Source of the DNA: Marthasterias glacialis
Taxonomy: Eukaryota > Echinodermata > Asteroidea > Forcipulatida > Asteriidae
Direction: 5' to 3'
Assembly (NCBI GenBank): GCA_911728455.2
Contig: OU452232.1
Span: forward strand, 3,852,501-3,916,500
DNA length: 64,000 bases
This document shows positions 21,580 to 33,700 of this stretch, in pieces. The notes under the pieces were generated by a model. That model was not told where the DNA came from and did no database searches. It worked only from the letters and a program-made list of their open reading frames with translations. The position numbers and the translations under genes are program-made. Every line of letters begins with the position of its first letter. Position 1 is the stretch's first letter.

Positions 21580-23214
21580 TAGACCCAGTGTAACTGGGGC
21601 GCTGTACTCCTTTTTTGAGATTTTGACATTATCGGCCGTACTAGCGCCCTAGTCCGTAATTTATGTGGGAACTTAGCCCCATACATTGTGACAATAGGCT
21701 GGACTCCCTCCTCTTCTTGGCGCAACGAACTCTATCCTCTAGGCTAGGACCATACATCAAATTTGAAATCGAAACTTACACTTTTTTGGCAAAATTTTTC
21801 CATCGATGATCTCTAAATTATTGCGCTAGAGTCTCAAGTACATTAGATCCGAGGTATAATGACTTATTTTGGTGGAATTTTATGACAAATCTCCGTACAG
21901 AGGTCCATGTGAACGACGGTGGAGGAGCCATGATGGTTACCGTTGCACTGTTCAGTGAGTGAGGGCACTATGACTCGTCGTAATCTTGCGCTAGTCTTTA
22001 TTCCAGCAGTCTTGTTTCGACGTTTACCTGTAAGTGGTGACGTCTAGGTTTCGAGCAGTGGTAAACGTTCTTGGATGTGCTGACTAATTGCGTGCATTAC
22101 ACTTGGGACAGCCGCTGTAAAACTATCCACATCGTTTGCAGTCGGGCAACATTCAGTCACCTTGGACAAGGCCAGCCTGCAATTTTAGTGACGAATTTGA
22201 CCCTTTTTAGAGGGAGGTGCGGGACGGGGGTAAGGGGCGTTCGGCAATGGACGACAGCACGACGAACGAATACACACACATAGCGACACGAAAAGGACGA
22301 GCGCAAGGTTACGACGAGTCATAGCGCCCTCACGCTGTACAGCGCAACAGGAATCATCATGGCTCCTCCGACGTCGCTGACATGGACTTATACCACACGG
22401 AGATTTGTCATAAAATTCTACCAAAAGCCTAAGAGTTATCGCACGGGGAGGGCGGTGGAAATCTTCTCCAGACTCTGACAGCAATAACCGACCGATCATT
22501 GAGGGGTAAATTTGCCAAAAAAAGTAAGTCTCGATTCGAAAGTTGATGTCTGGTCTTAGAGGACAGGGTTTGTTGGGCCAAGAAGCGGAGGTAGTCCAGC
22601 GTATAGGCACAATGTATGGGGCTAGTGGGAACTCTGACGAAGCAGATTTTGTAAGAATCTGTAAAAAAATTGTCAAAATTACAACAAAAGACTCAACAGA
22701 ATTGCTGAAAAATCTCCTACTGCCTACTGGTTTCTCAAGAGAAGATGAAATAAAATGCATTTAATCGTACTTAAGATTATTTTCTGTCCTCCAAATCGAT
22801 GATTCTTTAGGCCACCTAAAAGTTTTACTACTACGTAACATTTTAAACTACTTTTAACAAAATGGATTGTGTGTTTGCTGATGCCCTGACTTGCATGTTG
22901 TTTTGCGCAGTCAACGCAGGATACCAGGTACGTAGATCGCGCTCGGCCAATCATGACCAATGGAAAATTCTATACAGTGTGGATTGCGTGTTGGCTTATG
23001 GAGACTGGTATCCTGTATTGACTGCGTAAAACAATATGCAAGCCAGGGCATCAGCGAACACGCAACCCTTTTTGTTACGAAACAGTAGTTGATGTCAGAT
23101 TCATAAAAGTTCTGCTTCGTCAGAGTTCCCACATACATAACGGACTGGGGCGTTCGTATGACCGATAATGTAAAAATCTCAAAAAAGGAGTACAGCGCCC
23201 CAGTTACTGGGTCT
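21580..23214. mobile_element. Third level of the nest: family E foldback
   Basis: TAGACCCAGTGTAACTGGGG then CGCTGTACTCCTTTTTTGAG is mirrored by CTCAAAAAAGGAGTACAGCG then CCCCAGTTACTGGGTCT. The inner arms TTTGCTGATGCCCTGACTTG and CAAGCCAGGGCATCAGCGAA pair around about 22945. It is interrupted by the fourth element at 21674-22624. Confidence 0.8.
21665..22633. mobile_element. Innermost level: 951-bp foldback with perfect 9-bp duplication
   Basis: GTGGGAACT occurs at 21665-21673 and 22625-22633, flanking an element from 21674 (TAGCCCCATACATTGTGACA) to 22624 (...GGCACAATGTATGGGGCTA). It belongs to the same family as the second level. The arms pair through ATTTTGGTGGAATTTTATGA/TCATAAAATTCTACCAAAAG and further in. 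The 191-codon ORF within (22760-22185, minus) has no recognised motif. Confidence 0.85.
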
Positions 23215-23982
23215 GACTCTAAGTATGACCCACAATTAGATTTAGAGATCAACCTTCAAATCGAGACCTAACGTAACATTTTTTTGGCTAAATTTTTTCA
23301 TCGATGATCTCTTGAGTCTGGTTCATAATGTTTCCCTAAAGTCTGGAAAACATTATTGACTTATAACTTTAACTTATTTTGGTGGAATTTTATGAAAAAT
23401 CTCGTAGCTGATACAGACACAATCCAACGTCGTCGAAGCCGCGATGGTTGCTGCTGTGCATGCGCTCTGTACACGCTATTACCTGTACTTCTCTTCCAAC
23501 TCTAGTCTTTTTCGTGTCGCTGTTTGTGCTGCTCGGAACCTTTACGTCATCGCTTCGAGGTAAATGTCACAGAAGACTGCTTGTACAAAGACTAGAAGAG
23601 TACAGGTCATAGTGGTGTACAGCGCACATGTGCAACAGCAACCATCATGGCTCCAACGATGTTTGAATCAAATGTGTCTGTATCAAATCTGAGATTTTTT
23701 ATAAAATTCCACCAAAATAAGTGTCAACGTCAGATCTAATGTAAAGTCTCAATTGGAAAGTTGATCTCTAATTGAGGGTCAAAGCATTAGTAGGGCCGAG
23801 AAGCGGAGGTAGTCCAGTGTATTGGCACTATTTATGGGGCTAGGGTACACCCTGCCACATATCGAGCACCAAATAAGCATGGTTGAAGTTTTAAAAGTGG
23901 AAGTGGCGGTGAAGTGGAAGGGTTGCAAATGATGGATGACATTAGTTGCCATCCTCTATAGTCATCAATCTACTGCACATGT

Positions 23983-24930
23983 TAGACCCAGGAACTGGGG
24001 CGCTGTACTCCTTTTTAGAAAAAAGTTTTGACTTGGACGGTCGTACTAGCACCTCAAGGAGATATAGGTGTATCCACTGTGAAGAAGTCGATTTACTATG
24101 AATGTGTGATACCCTGTTCCAAAAAAATTCCCAAATTACGACAAAGGCTCAACAAAATTGCTGGAAAATCGCTTTCTGGCTTCTCAAGCTATAATCAAAG
24201 ATGAAGTAAAAAGCATTTAATGTAGGCTTCTCACGATCATTTTCTGTCCTCTAAATTGATGTTTTTTAGGCCCAAAGCAAAACAAGTTGCTGCCATAAGC
24301 CGTCAGATTTGTCATCTGAATGTCAGAAGGTCGTATTAATGCTATGAGGATTGGGTGTTCGCTGATGCGCTGAGCTGAGTTTCATTGTTTTACGCAGGAT
24401 ACCAGCTGTGTAGTGTTGGCTGCACAGCGCTGGTTGAAACACTCGCTCCCTCTGTGTAGCCATTGTGGGGGGTCGTTGACACTCCACAGCTGGTATCCTG
24501 CATTGACTGCACATTACAATTTCATGCAACTTAGGGCATCAGCAAACACGCAATCCTCGTAGCGTTAATTCGACTTTTTACACGTAAGGAAACAGTCGTT
24601 GACAATAATGCAGTGTCATATGACTATTTAGTAAAACGCTGATTTTAACAACTGCATTGCGGCAAATGTACCTAAAAAACATCATTTTGAAGGACAGAAA
24701 ATGATCGAGAGTACAATTACATGTAAATGTTTGTTATTTCATCTTCAGTACCTTGAGAAGCCAGTAGGCGATTTTCCAGCTATTTTGTTCTGTCTTTGTC
24801 GTCATTTGGACAACTTTTTTGAACAGAGGTGTGTTGAAAAATCATAGCATTTCACCATAGGAGGTCATAGTCCGACCGTTCAAGTCAAGATTTCAAAAAC
24901 AGGAGTACAGTGCCCCAGTTACTGGGTCTA
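23983..24930. mobile_element. Family E foldback, 0.95 kb, not interrupted
   Basis: TAGACCCAGGAACTGGGGCG...CGCCCCAGTT-like right end CAGTTACTGGGTCTA. Inner arms: GACTTGGACGGTCGTACTA/AGTCCGACCGTTCAAGTC, TTTCTGTCCTCTAAATTGAT/TGAAGGACAGAAAATGATCG and TACGCAGGATACCAGCTGTG/CACAGCTGGTATCCTGCATT. Nearly the whole element is one palindrome; its right end is about 400 bp before the first SPAG1 coding exon. Confidence 0.8.
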
Positions 24931-25343
24931 CAATTTGGGCTCAATCCCTCGTCTGAGTCAGGAGAAAATAGTGAAAAATCCTGCACACTTTTCAGCATGT
25001 AAACACATTGTCCTAATAAATTTGATTGTTACAACCGAAATCGGCTGATGCATTTTTTTGTTAGGTTTTCAGATACAGTTTTCTCGCATCAGCATTTCAG
25101 AGGGAAATATTCACAGAAAAAAAAACAAACAGTTAAGCTTTCAGACTGTACTATGTTTTTTATCCTTACCAATCCTGTATAATGCCTTCAAAAAGATTCT
25201 ACAGACTACACAATCATTATACACAGGACGTCAGTTGCAGTGCAACAGGGGCTGACGTTCTACTAGGGCGGGTAGGCTATAATTATTTATTTGTTAACCC
25301 TGATTGTTCTACCTACATTGTACATGTACAGCCAAAGCCAAGC

Positions 25344-27721
25344 ATGGATAGCCCGAGTAACATGCGGAATCTCATTGGAGCCAAGTCCAGTTCTAGCCAG
25401 TCTGTTCCCATTGAGCACATGGACTACGGCTACATTGAAAAATGCAAGGATGTCAAGGAACTGGAGAAAATCCTAAAAGCTCTCAGGTATGTAGCTGAAT
25501 CCAAGGACCTTGTCACATGAGGCAATTTTAACAGGCAACTTTGGACGCAAAAAACTTCGCTGCATGATAAACGAACATTTCGGTAGCTTGAGATCCATTT
25601 TATTTTTTGGAAAGTGTTTCACTCACTCCAAGAAAAGTAACATGATAATTTAAAGGTACATGTAAATGTGTTTCTTAAGTAGCCACTGTTTTCACAGCTA
25701 CCGTGGTGTATTTGTTATGTATTGGCTTTAACACACCTGAGCTTCAGTTGGGTAAACAACATCGGTTAATAGTAACTGTGATGTGATACAACAACAAGAA
25801 TGTTGGTCATCTTGCCCCCTGCAAAGGCACCCACAACAAAGTGGCCCCCAGCCCCCAGAGGCCCCCAGCAACCTCCACTGTTTAAACAATCTTTCCCACT
25901 TGCAAAGTCACCCACCATGCCCACTACAAAGTCGCCCTCTACAAAGTAACCCCCAACACCCAGGAACCCCCAGCAATCTCACCCACCATTTTAACAATCT
26001 TCCCCACTTGCAAAGTCACTCACTGCAAGGTAGCCCCCAGAGGTCCTTAGCAACCTCGCCCACTGTTTTAACAATTGCGCCCCCATGCAAAGTTAGCCCA
26101 CTGCAAAGTCGTTCACTACAAAGTAGCCCCCAGGGACCCCAGCAATCTCGCCTGCTGTTTTAACAATCTCGCCCCCTTACAAAGTCGCACCTTGACAAAG
26201 TTGCCCATCGACATGGTTGCCCCCAAACATAGTCGCCCACAGCTGATATAAATCTTGAATGAGTTACATGCAGTAAGTTTGTTAAACTTTGAATCCAGTG
26301 TCAGTTTCAAGTCATCCGATGTTGAATCACGATGCAAATCCAAAGGCCCCACCGAAGAACGACAAATTTTCCGAATTCTGCAAAACATCTGGACAACATT
26401 TTGGTGACTTTGGTGACTACAGGCCTGATATTTCACGGAGGCAATGGAGGCAATCGCCTCCGTTACCCCTGGTCATTGCCTTGGTGACCTTGATATGTTC
26501 CAGTACAAATTTACATTTCCTCATAGAGGTGCCCTTTATCAAGAAGAAAATGCCTTGGTGCCCTTACCCTTTCCAAGAAGGAAGCAATCAGGCCTGTGAC
26601 TAGCAATATGAATCATCCCTTCTCTCAAAAATCTCTCACTTGATCACTCGATCAGCAGTGGGTGACTTTGTTGGGAGGGGACTGTCAGTTAGCGACTGTG
26701 TCGGGGAGGAGGGTGTGACTTTGTGAAGGGTCGTAAAAAATAGCTCTTTGTGCAGTTTATAATATGGGTAAAGGTGGCACTAGGCATGATATTCTACCTA
26801 TTTTAATCTGATTTTTGATGTTTTATTAAGATCGTTGTCAAATAATTTGAAAAAGTCCACAAAATCCTTACTTTATGTAGATAAGCTCCCTTGCACTCTG
26901 CAAGGTTTTCCTACTCTTTACTTCAATTTTTTTTTATGCAATTCGCTCATCACAAGGCTCAAAGGCCACTCGAGGTGTGGGCTACTTTTTTGAAGAGATA
27001 GAAAGCTGCCCCAATAATGCGCAGAAACAAGACATGGCGAGATATATTAAAATGCAAGTCTCCTCACAGCACAGCTAAGAACAGGGAGTGGTAAAAGAAT
27101 CCCGTTTTGCGAGACAGACTTAATTGCCTCTTCCCCTATTTGAAGCAATTATATTTAAGTGTCTTGCTCAAGGACACAGTGTGTCATGACCGGGATTCGA
27201 ACCCACATCCTGATGACTTAATACATGTAGCCACCAGAACTTGAGCCCGATCCACTAACCACTCAGCCACGACCTGCTACTAGGGTCTAATATCATGCCT
27301 TGGATTGCACAGTGTAGTCACTCAGATTTGTCTATAGACGATATTACTCATGATATCGCTTGGTTACAGAGCCACAGACTTCCTGCAGGTGGGTCTCTCC
27401 ACACTAATGCATTCATTTGGGGGACAGTTTTGGGGTTGTACAGTATGCAGTGATCATCTAGTGATGATAAAATAAAGTATTTTGCTGATTAATTATGCAT
27501 GTGCAAAGTGAACACAGCTCAATGGCAAAGAATGGAGATTGCAGATCATAATTTTTATCAACTTTTTGTTAGATTATCAAGAAAATTACGCTCCGTTTTT
27601 TAAAATTAATTTGTACTTGCTACGATGTACACAACGCAGTCACATCGTTTCCAATAAATGGGCGGTTAGTTTTTGTTCTCGCTACTTTGATTTTTTTCTT
27701 GTCTAGTTCATTTGTTTTTAT

Positions 27722-27753
<32 letters not shown>

Positions 27754-30700
27754 GGGGGGGGGGTGATAGTGCGAAGTCAAAGTGCGCTGCCGTGATGAAG
27801 ACGCAATGCTTTCGTACAGGGACAGGAACTTGCACTGTCATACTCGATATGTCGAGTATACTCGATATTGAGTTTCAGATATATCGATGTTGAAAATGAT
27901 CTGACGTCGACGGCATTAGTCTCATCAACATACCTTCAAGGGTCAATCGCGAGGGTTTTCTTTAAATTTTGTATACTCATACGCGAAAACTCAAAATTTC
28001 CAAATTTGAATATTGTGGATGTTGTGTTTTGGGAGTTACAGGTGGTAGAACTTTTGACCTAGCATTTTTTTTTTCACTATAACTTTGAACTTCTGTACCT
28101 CCGGTTCAGGAATGTCCGATGAAAATGATTTGTTCCACAAACTGAAGCTATAAATACGATAAAAATCTAAGACATATCAAATTTAAAGAATGTCTGTGTA
28201 GCTTGACTCTCGGAGGTGTGTTGATTTGACATGGAATGACCCAAATGTCCCTTGTAATGCAACCGAAAGACTTCTGAAACTACTGATTGTAATTATCACA
28301 TTATTACATTATTTTAGGACGGGGGAGGAAGGTTTTTACCCTGACCTCGTCATATTCTGTGAACGTCGGATAGAAGATCTAGATCCTAAAAGGTAAGCTA
28401 AGACTGCCTCACAGCTGCCTTGTACTCTATATTTTTTCTCTAAAAACAGTTACAGTAAAATACAAACTGTAGGCCTATCGATATAAATATGATATCAGAT
28501 TCATTCTCCCCATACTCCTCAGGACGAGATTTAGCATCATCAGTTTACTAGTGCAGTCCTCAGTCCAACACCATTCAGTAACTCAACACCCAAACTGTTG
28601 TACTCTGATTATGGTGGTATGCCTGATCCCATGTAAAGCATAATTAAACAAAACATGCTTTTGGAGTTTGATATGGTTAGGGCAAGCAAAGAGGACAGAT
28701 GGTGCTGACAATGTTGCTGAATTTCTCCTATTATGTGGGGGTTATTGTGTAATCCCTGATTCCAGGCCTTTGTCTTTTTGTTCCATGAAGAGGATTACGA
28801 GATATCGAGAGGCTTCCACCATTGTTTATTCATTGTATTTCGGCTCAATGGAGGTAAATCGGAGTCCACTGTGTTTCCAGTTTTTTTTCAGGTTTTAGGA
28901 ACTACATGTATCCTCGGCTGTAGCTCATGGTTGAGGTTTTGTATTTTACGGCGCATAAATTTGACATTTTCTCGATAGAGAAATCACAAATCCTGGTGCT
29001 TCAAAGAGAATCTTTGTTCTCTTGGCTTTGCCAAGTCAGAGTTTCTTTGTGCCAGCGGTACTCTCAAAGAAAAATGGACTCCGGCAATTCCGAGAAAATA
29101 ATGCCGTCAGGCTAGACCGTAAACAATTGAAGATTCCCGACGTTAAGTGGTTAAAGTCTTGACTTCACTTTGATTTATTAACTTTTTCTATCAAACACAG
29201 CCGGACACTGCGTAAGGACAAGCCCCCGGTTTCCATGATGGGTCTTGACAAAGAAGAACGGCAACAGATAAATTCTGATATTAAGGTAACTTCTTGCTCC
29301 TTTTTTATCTCATACTCACAAACTTTTGGTGCAGGGGTAGGTTGGCTTCGACATGGGCTTGCAAAATCAGACGGAAAATGGACAATGTTTTTAACATTTG
29401 TAAATTTTAAGTTGTTAATTGTGAAGATAATGTATGGTTTTAGAGCCCTGGCATAGTTTGTCTTCCACTCAAAAGCATAGTGGATGATATTGAATGGTCA
29501 GAGAGTAGGAAGGTTGACTGTGTACTGAGTGATTGCATTCACTACACAATTTTATATTGCAGGCTGGCATAGTTTACATGTATCTAGTAATCATAAATAC
29601 CTGGGACAGTTTATCCATTCTGATTGGTCAAGAGGAGATCATGTGGCCATGTTTAAATATGAAGTATAGACATGGTAAATTGTGTTTAAACATACAGGTA
29701 GACTGAGTAAGTCAATTCAAAAGAGGGCGCTATCCAGCTATCAGACGATAACGCAGAGCGCGCAAATTGCATGGCCCACTTTAAATTGGTAGCCCCATGG
29801 AGGTAGATGGTAGCATGCAAATTTGGCTCGTGCAATTTGGATAGAAATTTAACACAGACTCGAGTCGAGGTGAGCTGTCAGATTTGTTCTCAACTTTTAA
29901 AGGTTTTTGGGTATTTTTAACAATAAAGGTATTTGTGAATGGGAATAAAAGTGTGTTAAATCAGTTTTCAACAAGCTGTTTAACCAGGGTGAGGCCTTGT
30001 TCTCGATAACTTTGCCTTGACTTTGTCTCGGTAAAATTATCGAGAACCAGGCCACACCGTGGTTAAAAACTAGTTGAAAACCTCTTCACCACACTTCTAT
30101 TCCCTCATTCAAAACCACAGTGGACGATATTGAATAATCAGACAGTAGGATGGTTGACTGGGTACAGTGTGGTTGCATTCACCACATGATGTCACATCGC
30201 AGGCGAGCATAGTTTGACTACCATTCAAAACCATAGTAAATGATATTGAATGGTCAGATAGTAGGAGGGTTAAACACTTCTTTTTATTATTGAGAATTGC
30301 ATTCAAATTGTGAAATTGTGGCTTTATGATGCAATGAGATCATATTCTTCATGGCAGGAATGGACAACCAAGATGAATTCGACAACGATCTCCAGTTCAG
30401 GACTTGACAAGGCCGATGACCAGATCCCACCAGTCCGTCAACCTGTTAGTGTGAACACCAAAGGGAAAAAGGTAATGGCCTTGAAGCTTAAAGTGGATTC
30501 TGTGGTGTGTCAGGATTTTTTCTGAATTCAGAACTTTAAAGTAGATCTCCTTTTGCCATCAGGTTTTCTTGAAAGACATGAACTTACCGTCTTCAAACCT
30601 AAAATAATGGAACGAGCTTAAATAACCAGCAAAAAGTTAAAACCAGGGCCCAATTTCATAGAGCTGCTTAAGAACAATAAGCAAAACAAATTACATGCTT

Positions 30701-33700
30701 AGCGGAATAGGGTTACCAGTCAAAATACCATGTCACGTGTACCATCTGTGACTGGTATCCTGCTCATTTTTTGCTTAGCAAAAAATTGTTTGTCTGCTTA
30801 AGCAGCTCTATGAAATTGGGCCTGCTTAACCAGTTGCTGTCGGGTTTCTTTTTACTTTTTTCCGTCCCCGTGGCGGGATTCTTTTGGCGGAATTGCCGGA
30901 ATCTTTTTTCTTTGAGGGTACCGCTGGCACAAAGAAACCCTGACTTGACAATGCCAAGAGAACAAAGATTATATCTATTGGATCGTCAGTTTCTCGATCG
31001 AGAAAATGTCAAATTCACGCTCCGTGAATTGCAAAACATTGGCCGTTACCTACGGCATAGGAGTGGTACTAAACAAAGAACCATGGCTCGAGGGGATTAC
31101 ACAAAAATCACCTCTCAATAGCCAGAAAATGCCAATATATTCAAGACCTTTTTTGTCTTTGTGTGGGTGAAATGAAGCATCAGACGGCGTGGGTGTGGGA
31201 GGTGCATGTAAGTCAAAGTGAACCTGGGATCCAGCCATGGTTCCAGGGTTTAGTACCAATCCTATGCTGTGGTTCATGGCCAAGATTTTGCAATTCAAGG
31301 TGCATAAATTTGACATATTCTCGTTAGAAAAAACAAAACTCACAGTGGAATAAAGATAATCGTTGTTCTCTTGGCTTTGTCAAGTGAAGGTTACTTTGTG
31401 CCATCGGTACTCTAAAAAAAAAATGATTCCAGCTATTCCGTGAAAATAATCCTATTAGGCTGGACGGGAGAAAATGAAAGAATCCCGATGGCAACTGGTT
31501 AATAGGCCTGGGATACTGCTAGGGTTAAGTTCTTTACCCTTTCCTTACCATAGGCGACTTATGTCGACTGCACTCAATACCCACTCTTATTTACCATTGG
31601 TGACTTTAGTCGACTGCACTCCTACCCCCTCTTCTTTACCATTGTCGACTTTAGTCGACCAAGCTTACACACAAACAAGCACTTAAGCCTGACCACAAAG
31701 GCCATTTGTTATGAAGCTGTAGTTTTGTCCATGTTCACCCTCCATACCCAAGCTTACCATCAAGATCGGATCTTTCTAATGAAGGTAAAATAAAATAAGG
31801 TTGCTATTGTGCAATCCCTTCAAACTGGAGTGGAAAGATCTGAAATGCCAAACAACATCGAAGTGCCATAAGATTGTGTACGAAAAATTTGTGGGTTTAC
31901 AGATCTCACTTAAGATCAACACACTAAATTATAAGAAAGGAAATTAAATAAGTGAGAATGTTGTTATTCCTTCAAGGTGATAATAGAGTTTGTAAAATTG
32001 GCCTTTGTGGTCCTCAGTGGTTGTTTATGTCCAAACAATTCGGTAACGAAATGGTTAAGTGTGACATAATTGAATCTCAAATTGTATGGGATCCTTTGCT
32101 TATAACTCATAGAACGAGGAGTGCTGGGCCAAACCATCTCCGGACAGGATTAAGTCCTCCGATTACCAGGCATGGGATAAATTTGACGCTGACGCCGCAG
32201 CTGATGACACGGATAAAGAGAGCGGGGCTAAGAAGGCTCAGAAACGCAAGGCAGACCTTGCCAGCAATATCCAAACAGAAGGTACATGTATGTGTATTAC
32301 TTTTGAATATCACAGGCTAAAAAGTATGATTTAACGGACTAAAGTGAATAGTTATATTTCATGCAAATGATTCCTACAATTTGTCTATTTATGAATGATT
32401 CATGGTGTTGTGGGCGAGCGGTCAAGCTCACCGGACTCAAGCTCTGGTGTTGTTAAACAGCTGAGTGTGGGTTCGAGTCCCGGTCTTGGCACTTGTGTCC
32501 TTAAGCAAGACACTTTAAACCATTTTTGCTCTGTCCTTCTGATGGGACGTTAACGCCGTAGGTCTTGTATGTTATGTATATATGTAATTCATGGAAAAGA
32601 ACCCAGTATACTAAATCGTTAAGAGAAGGGGTTTGCCTCAGTGTTTTCTGGCAAGGTTGGCTGTATTCATATTACACCACAGCACCATGTAAACCTAATA
32701 CATGATACAAGGTCTATGTATAAATGAGTCATATATTTTCAAACTACGTAGCTCTGCATACCTGTAAAAAAAAAACAACGAGCGCTTTGAGGCACCCCTT
32801 GGGTGTGATAAAGCACTGTATGTATAAGAACTGCATTTTATTATGTAACTGCATTTATTGTTTTAAAGGTTTATTTTACTCATAATGATAATTATGGTGT
32901 TTGAAAAAAAAAAAATGGTTTATTTGTAAATTGATGCTTATTTATGGTTTTTGTATGATGGGTTTGACTGACTCATATTCATGATGTTTGTAAGATTGAT
33001 ATTTATATGCATATTCATTGCTTTTGTTTGATTTGTTTAAATGTCATCTATATTTATGTATTTATTTGTTTATTTCATCTTGTTTAGCCAGGGTAGCCCC
33101 ATCAGTTATAAATGTAAGAACTGTTCTCCCTGGTGGGCCCTTGGGTCACATGTTAAAAAAATACAGAATTACAAGGTAACAAAGAACAAAAATGCATATA
33201 ATAGTATAAAGACATATTACAATGGTTTAAAAAGATAAGATTATAAGCATCCATGACAAAAAGCCCCCAACAAAGAATGAAACAGAATACAAAGAGCAAC
33301 AATTACCCCATATATTACCCAGAGTATGCAGGGCCCTTACCCCCTCCCACCCCACGTCTGCATTTTTCTTCGAATGTTTTAACCATCGTGCCTTTAAAAA
33401 AAAGAGTTCTTGAAACATTTTGTTTGACAAATTTTGCCCGTAGGAATGTCAGATGCAGAGCGGGAGCTGGTGGCTAACAAGGAAAAAGACAAAGGAAACG
33501 AGGTAAAAAACATTCTTCAAATACAACACTAAGATACTCAACAAACTGGTCTTAATCGAATATTATTTTGGTTTTTACCCGAAAATGATGTGTGATAAGC
33601 ACTGTATACTTGGTGCTTGGTGTTTCCCCAGGCAGACTGCTAGGGTGGGATTTGAACCCATGACCACTGCCATTCTAGAGCAGAGGTATGAACCAGTAGA

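Larger units (their letters stand above)
21486..23838. mobile_element. Second level of the nest: foldback element with 9-bp target duplication
   Basis: TAGCCCCATAAATAGTGCCA at 21486 is mirrored by TGGCACTATTTATGGGGCTA ending 23838. GGGTACAAC precedes and GGGTACACC follows, a 9-bp duplication with one mismatch. The left arm is split: 21486-21579, then resumes near 23215 (GACTCTAAGTATGACC...), and its long arms pair across about 23550. Long inverted repeats with 9-bp duplications suggest a MULE-type element without a transposase. Confidence 0.7.
21250..23870. mobile_element. Outer shell of a four-deep transposon nest (family F)
   Basis: Left ATACCATGCCCGATATGTGG then CAGAGGG (21260-21286) and right GGGTACACCCTGCCACATAT then CGAGCACC (23840-23866) are the two ends of the family seen at 3685-3885. 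Its body is interrupted at 21485/23839 by the next element. Confidence 0.65.
25344..32281 (+). other. SPAG1: SPAG1 exons 1-5: N-terminal region, residues 1-195
   Basis: Exon 1 encodes MDSPSNMRNLIGAKSSSSQS, then PIEHMDYGYIEKCKDVKELE, which aligns with the start of vertebrate SPAG1. Exon 2 (TGEEGFYPDLVIFCERRIED) and exon 3 (LRKDKPPV, then EERQQINSDIK) keep the vertebrate order. Exon 4 (EWTTKMNSTT) and exon 5, ending in a Lys/Ala-rich stretch, are less conserved apart from SSDYQAWDKFDADA, which matches the family's KEWDKF motif. For exon 5 I chose the acceptor TCATAG|AAC at 32113 because it keeps phase 0 and the whole conserved motif. Later AG sites in the same exon either break the frame or remove residues before AWDKFD. 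Confidence 0.88.

Noticed and set aside
22185-22760. 191-codon minus-strand ORF
   Set aside because: It spans the edge of a palindromic element and the host sequence, shows no known motif, and its coding look comes from long arms without stops.
25182-25343. Extension of the first SPAG1 exon to an upstream Met at 25182
   Set aside because: The added residues do not resemble SPAG1, and an acceptor-like ACAG lies at 25331, 12 nt before the conserved start.
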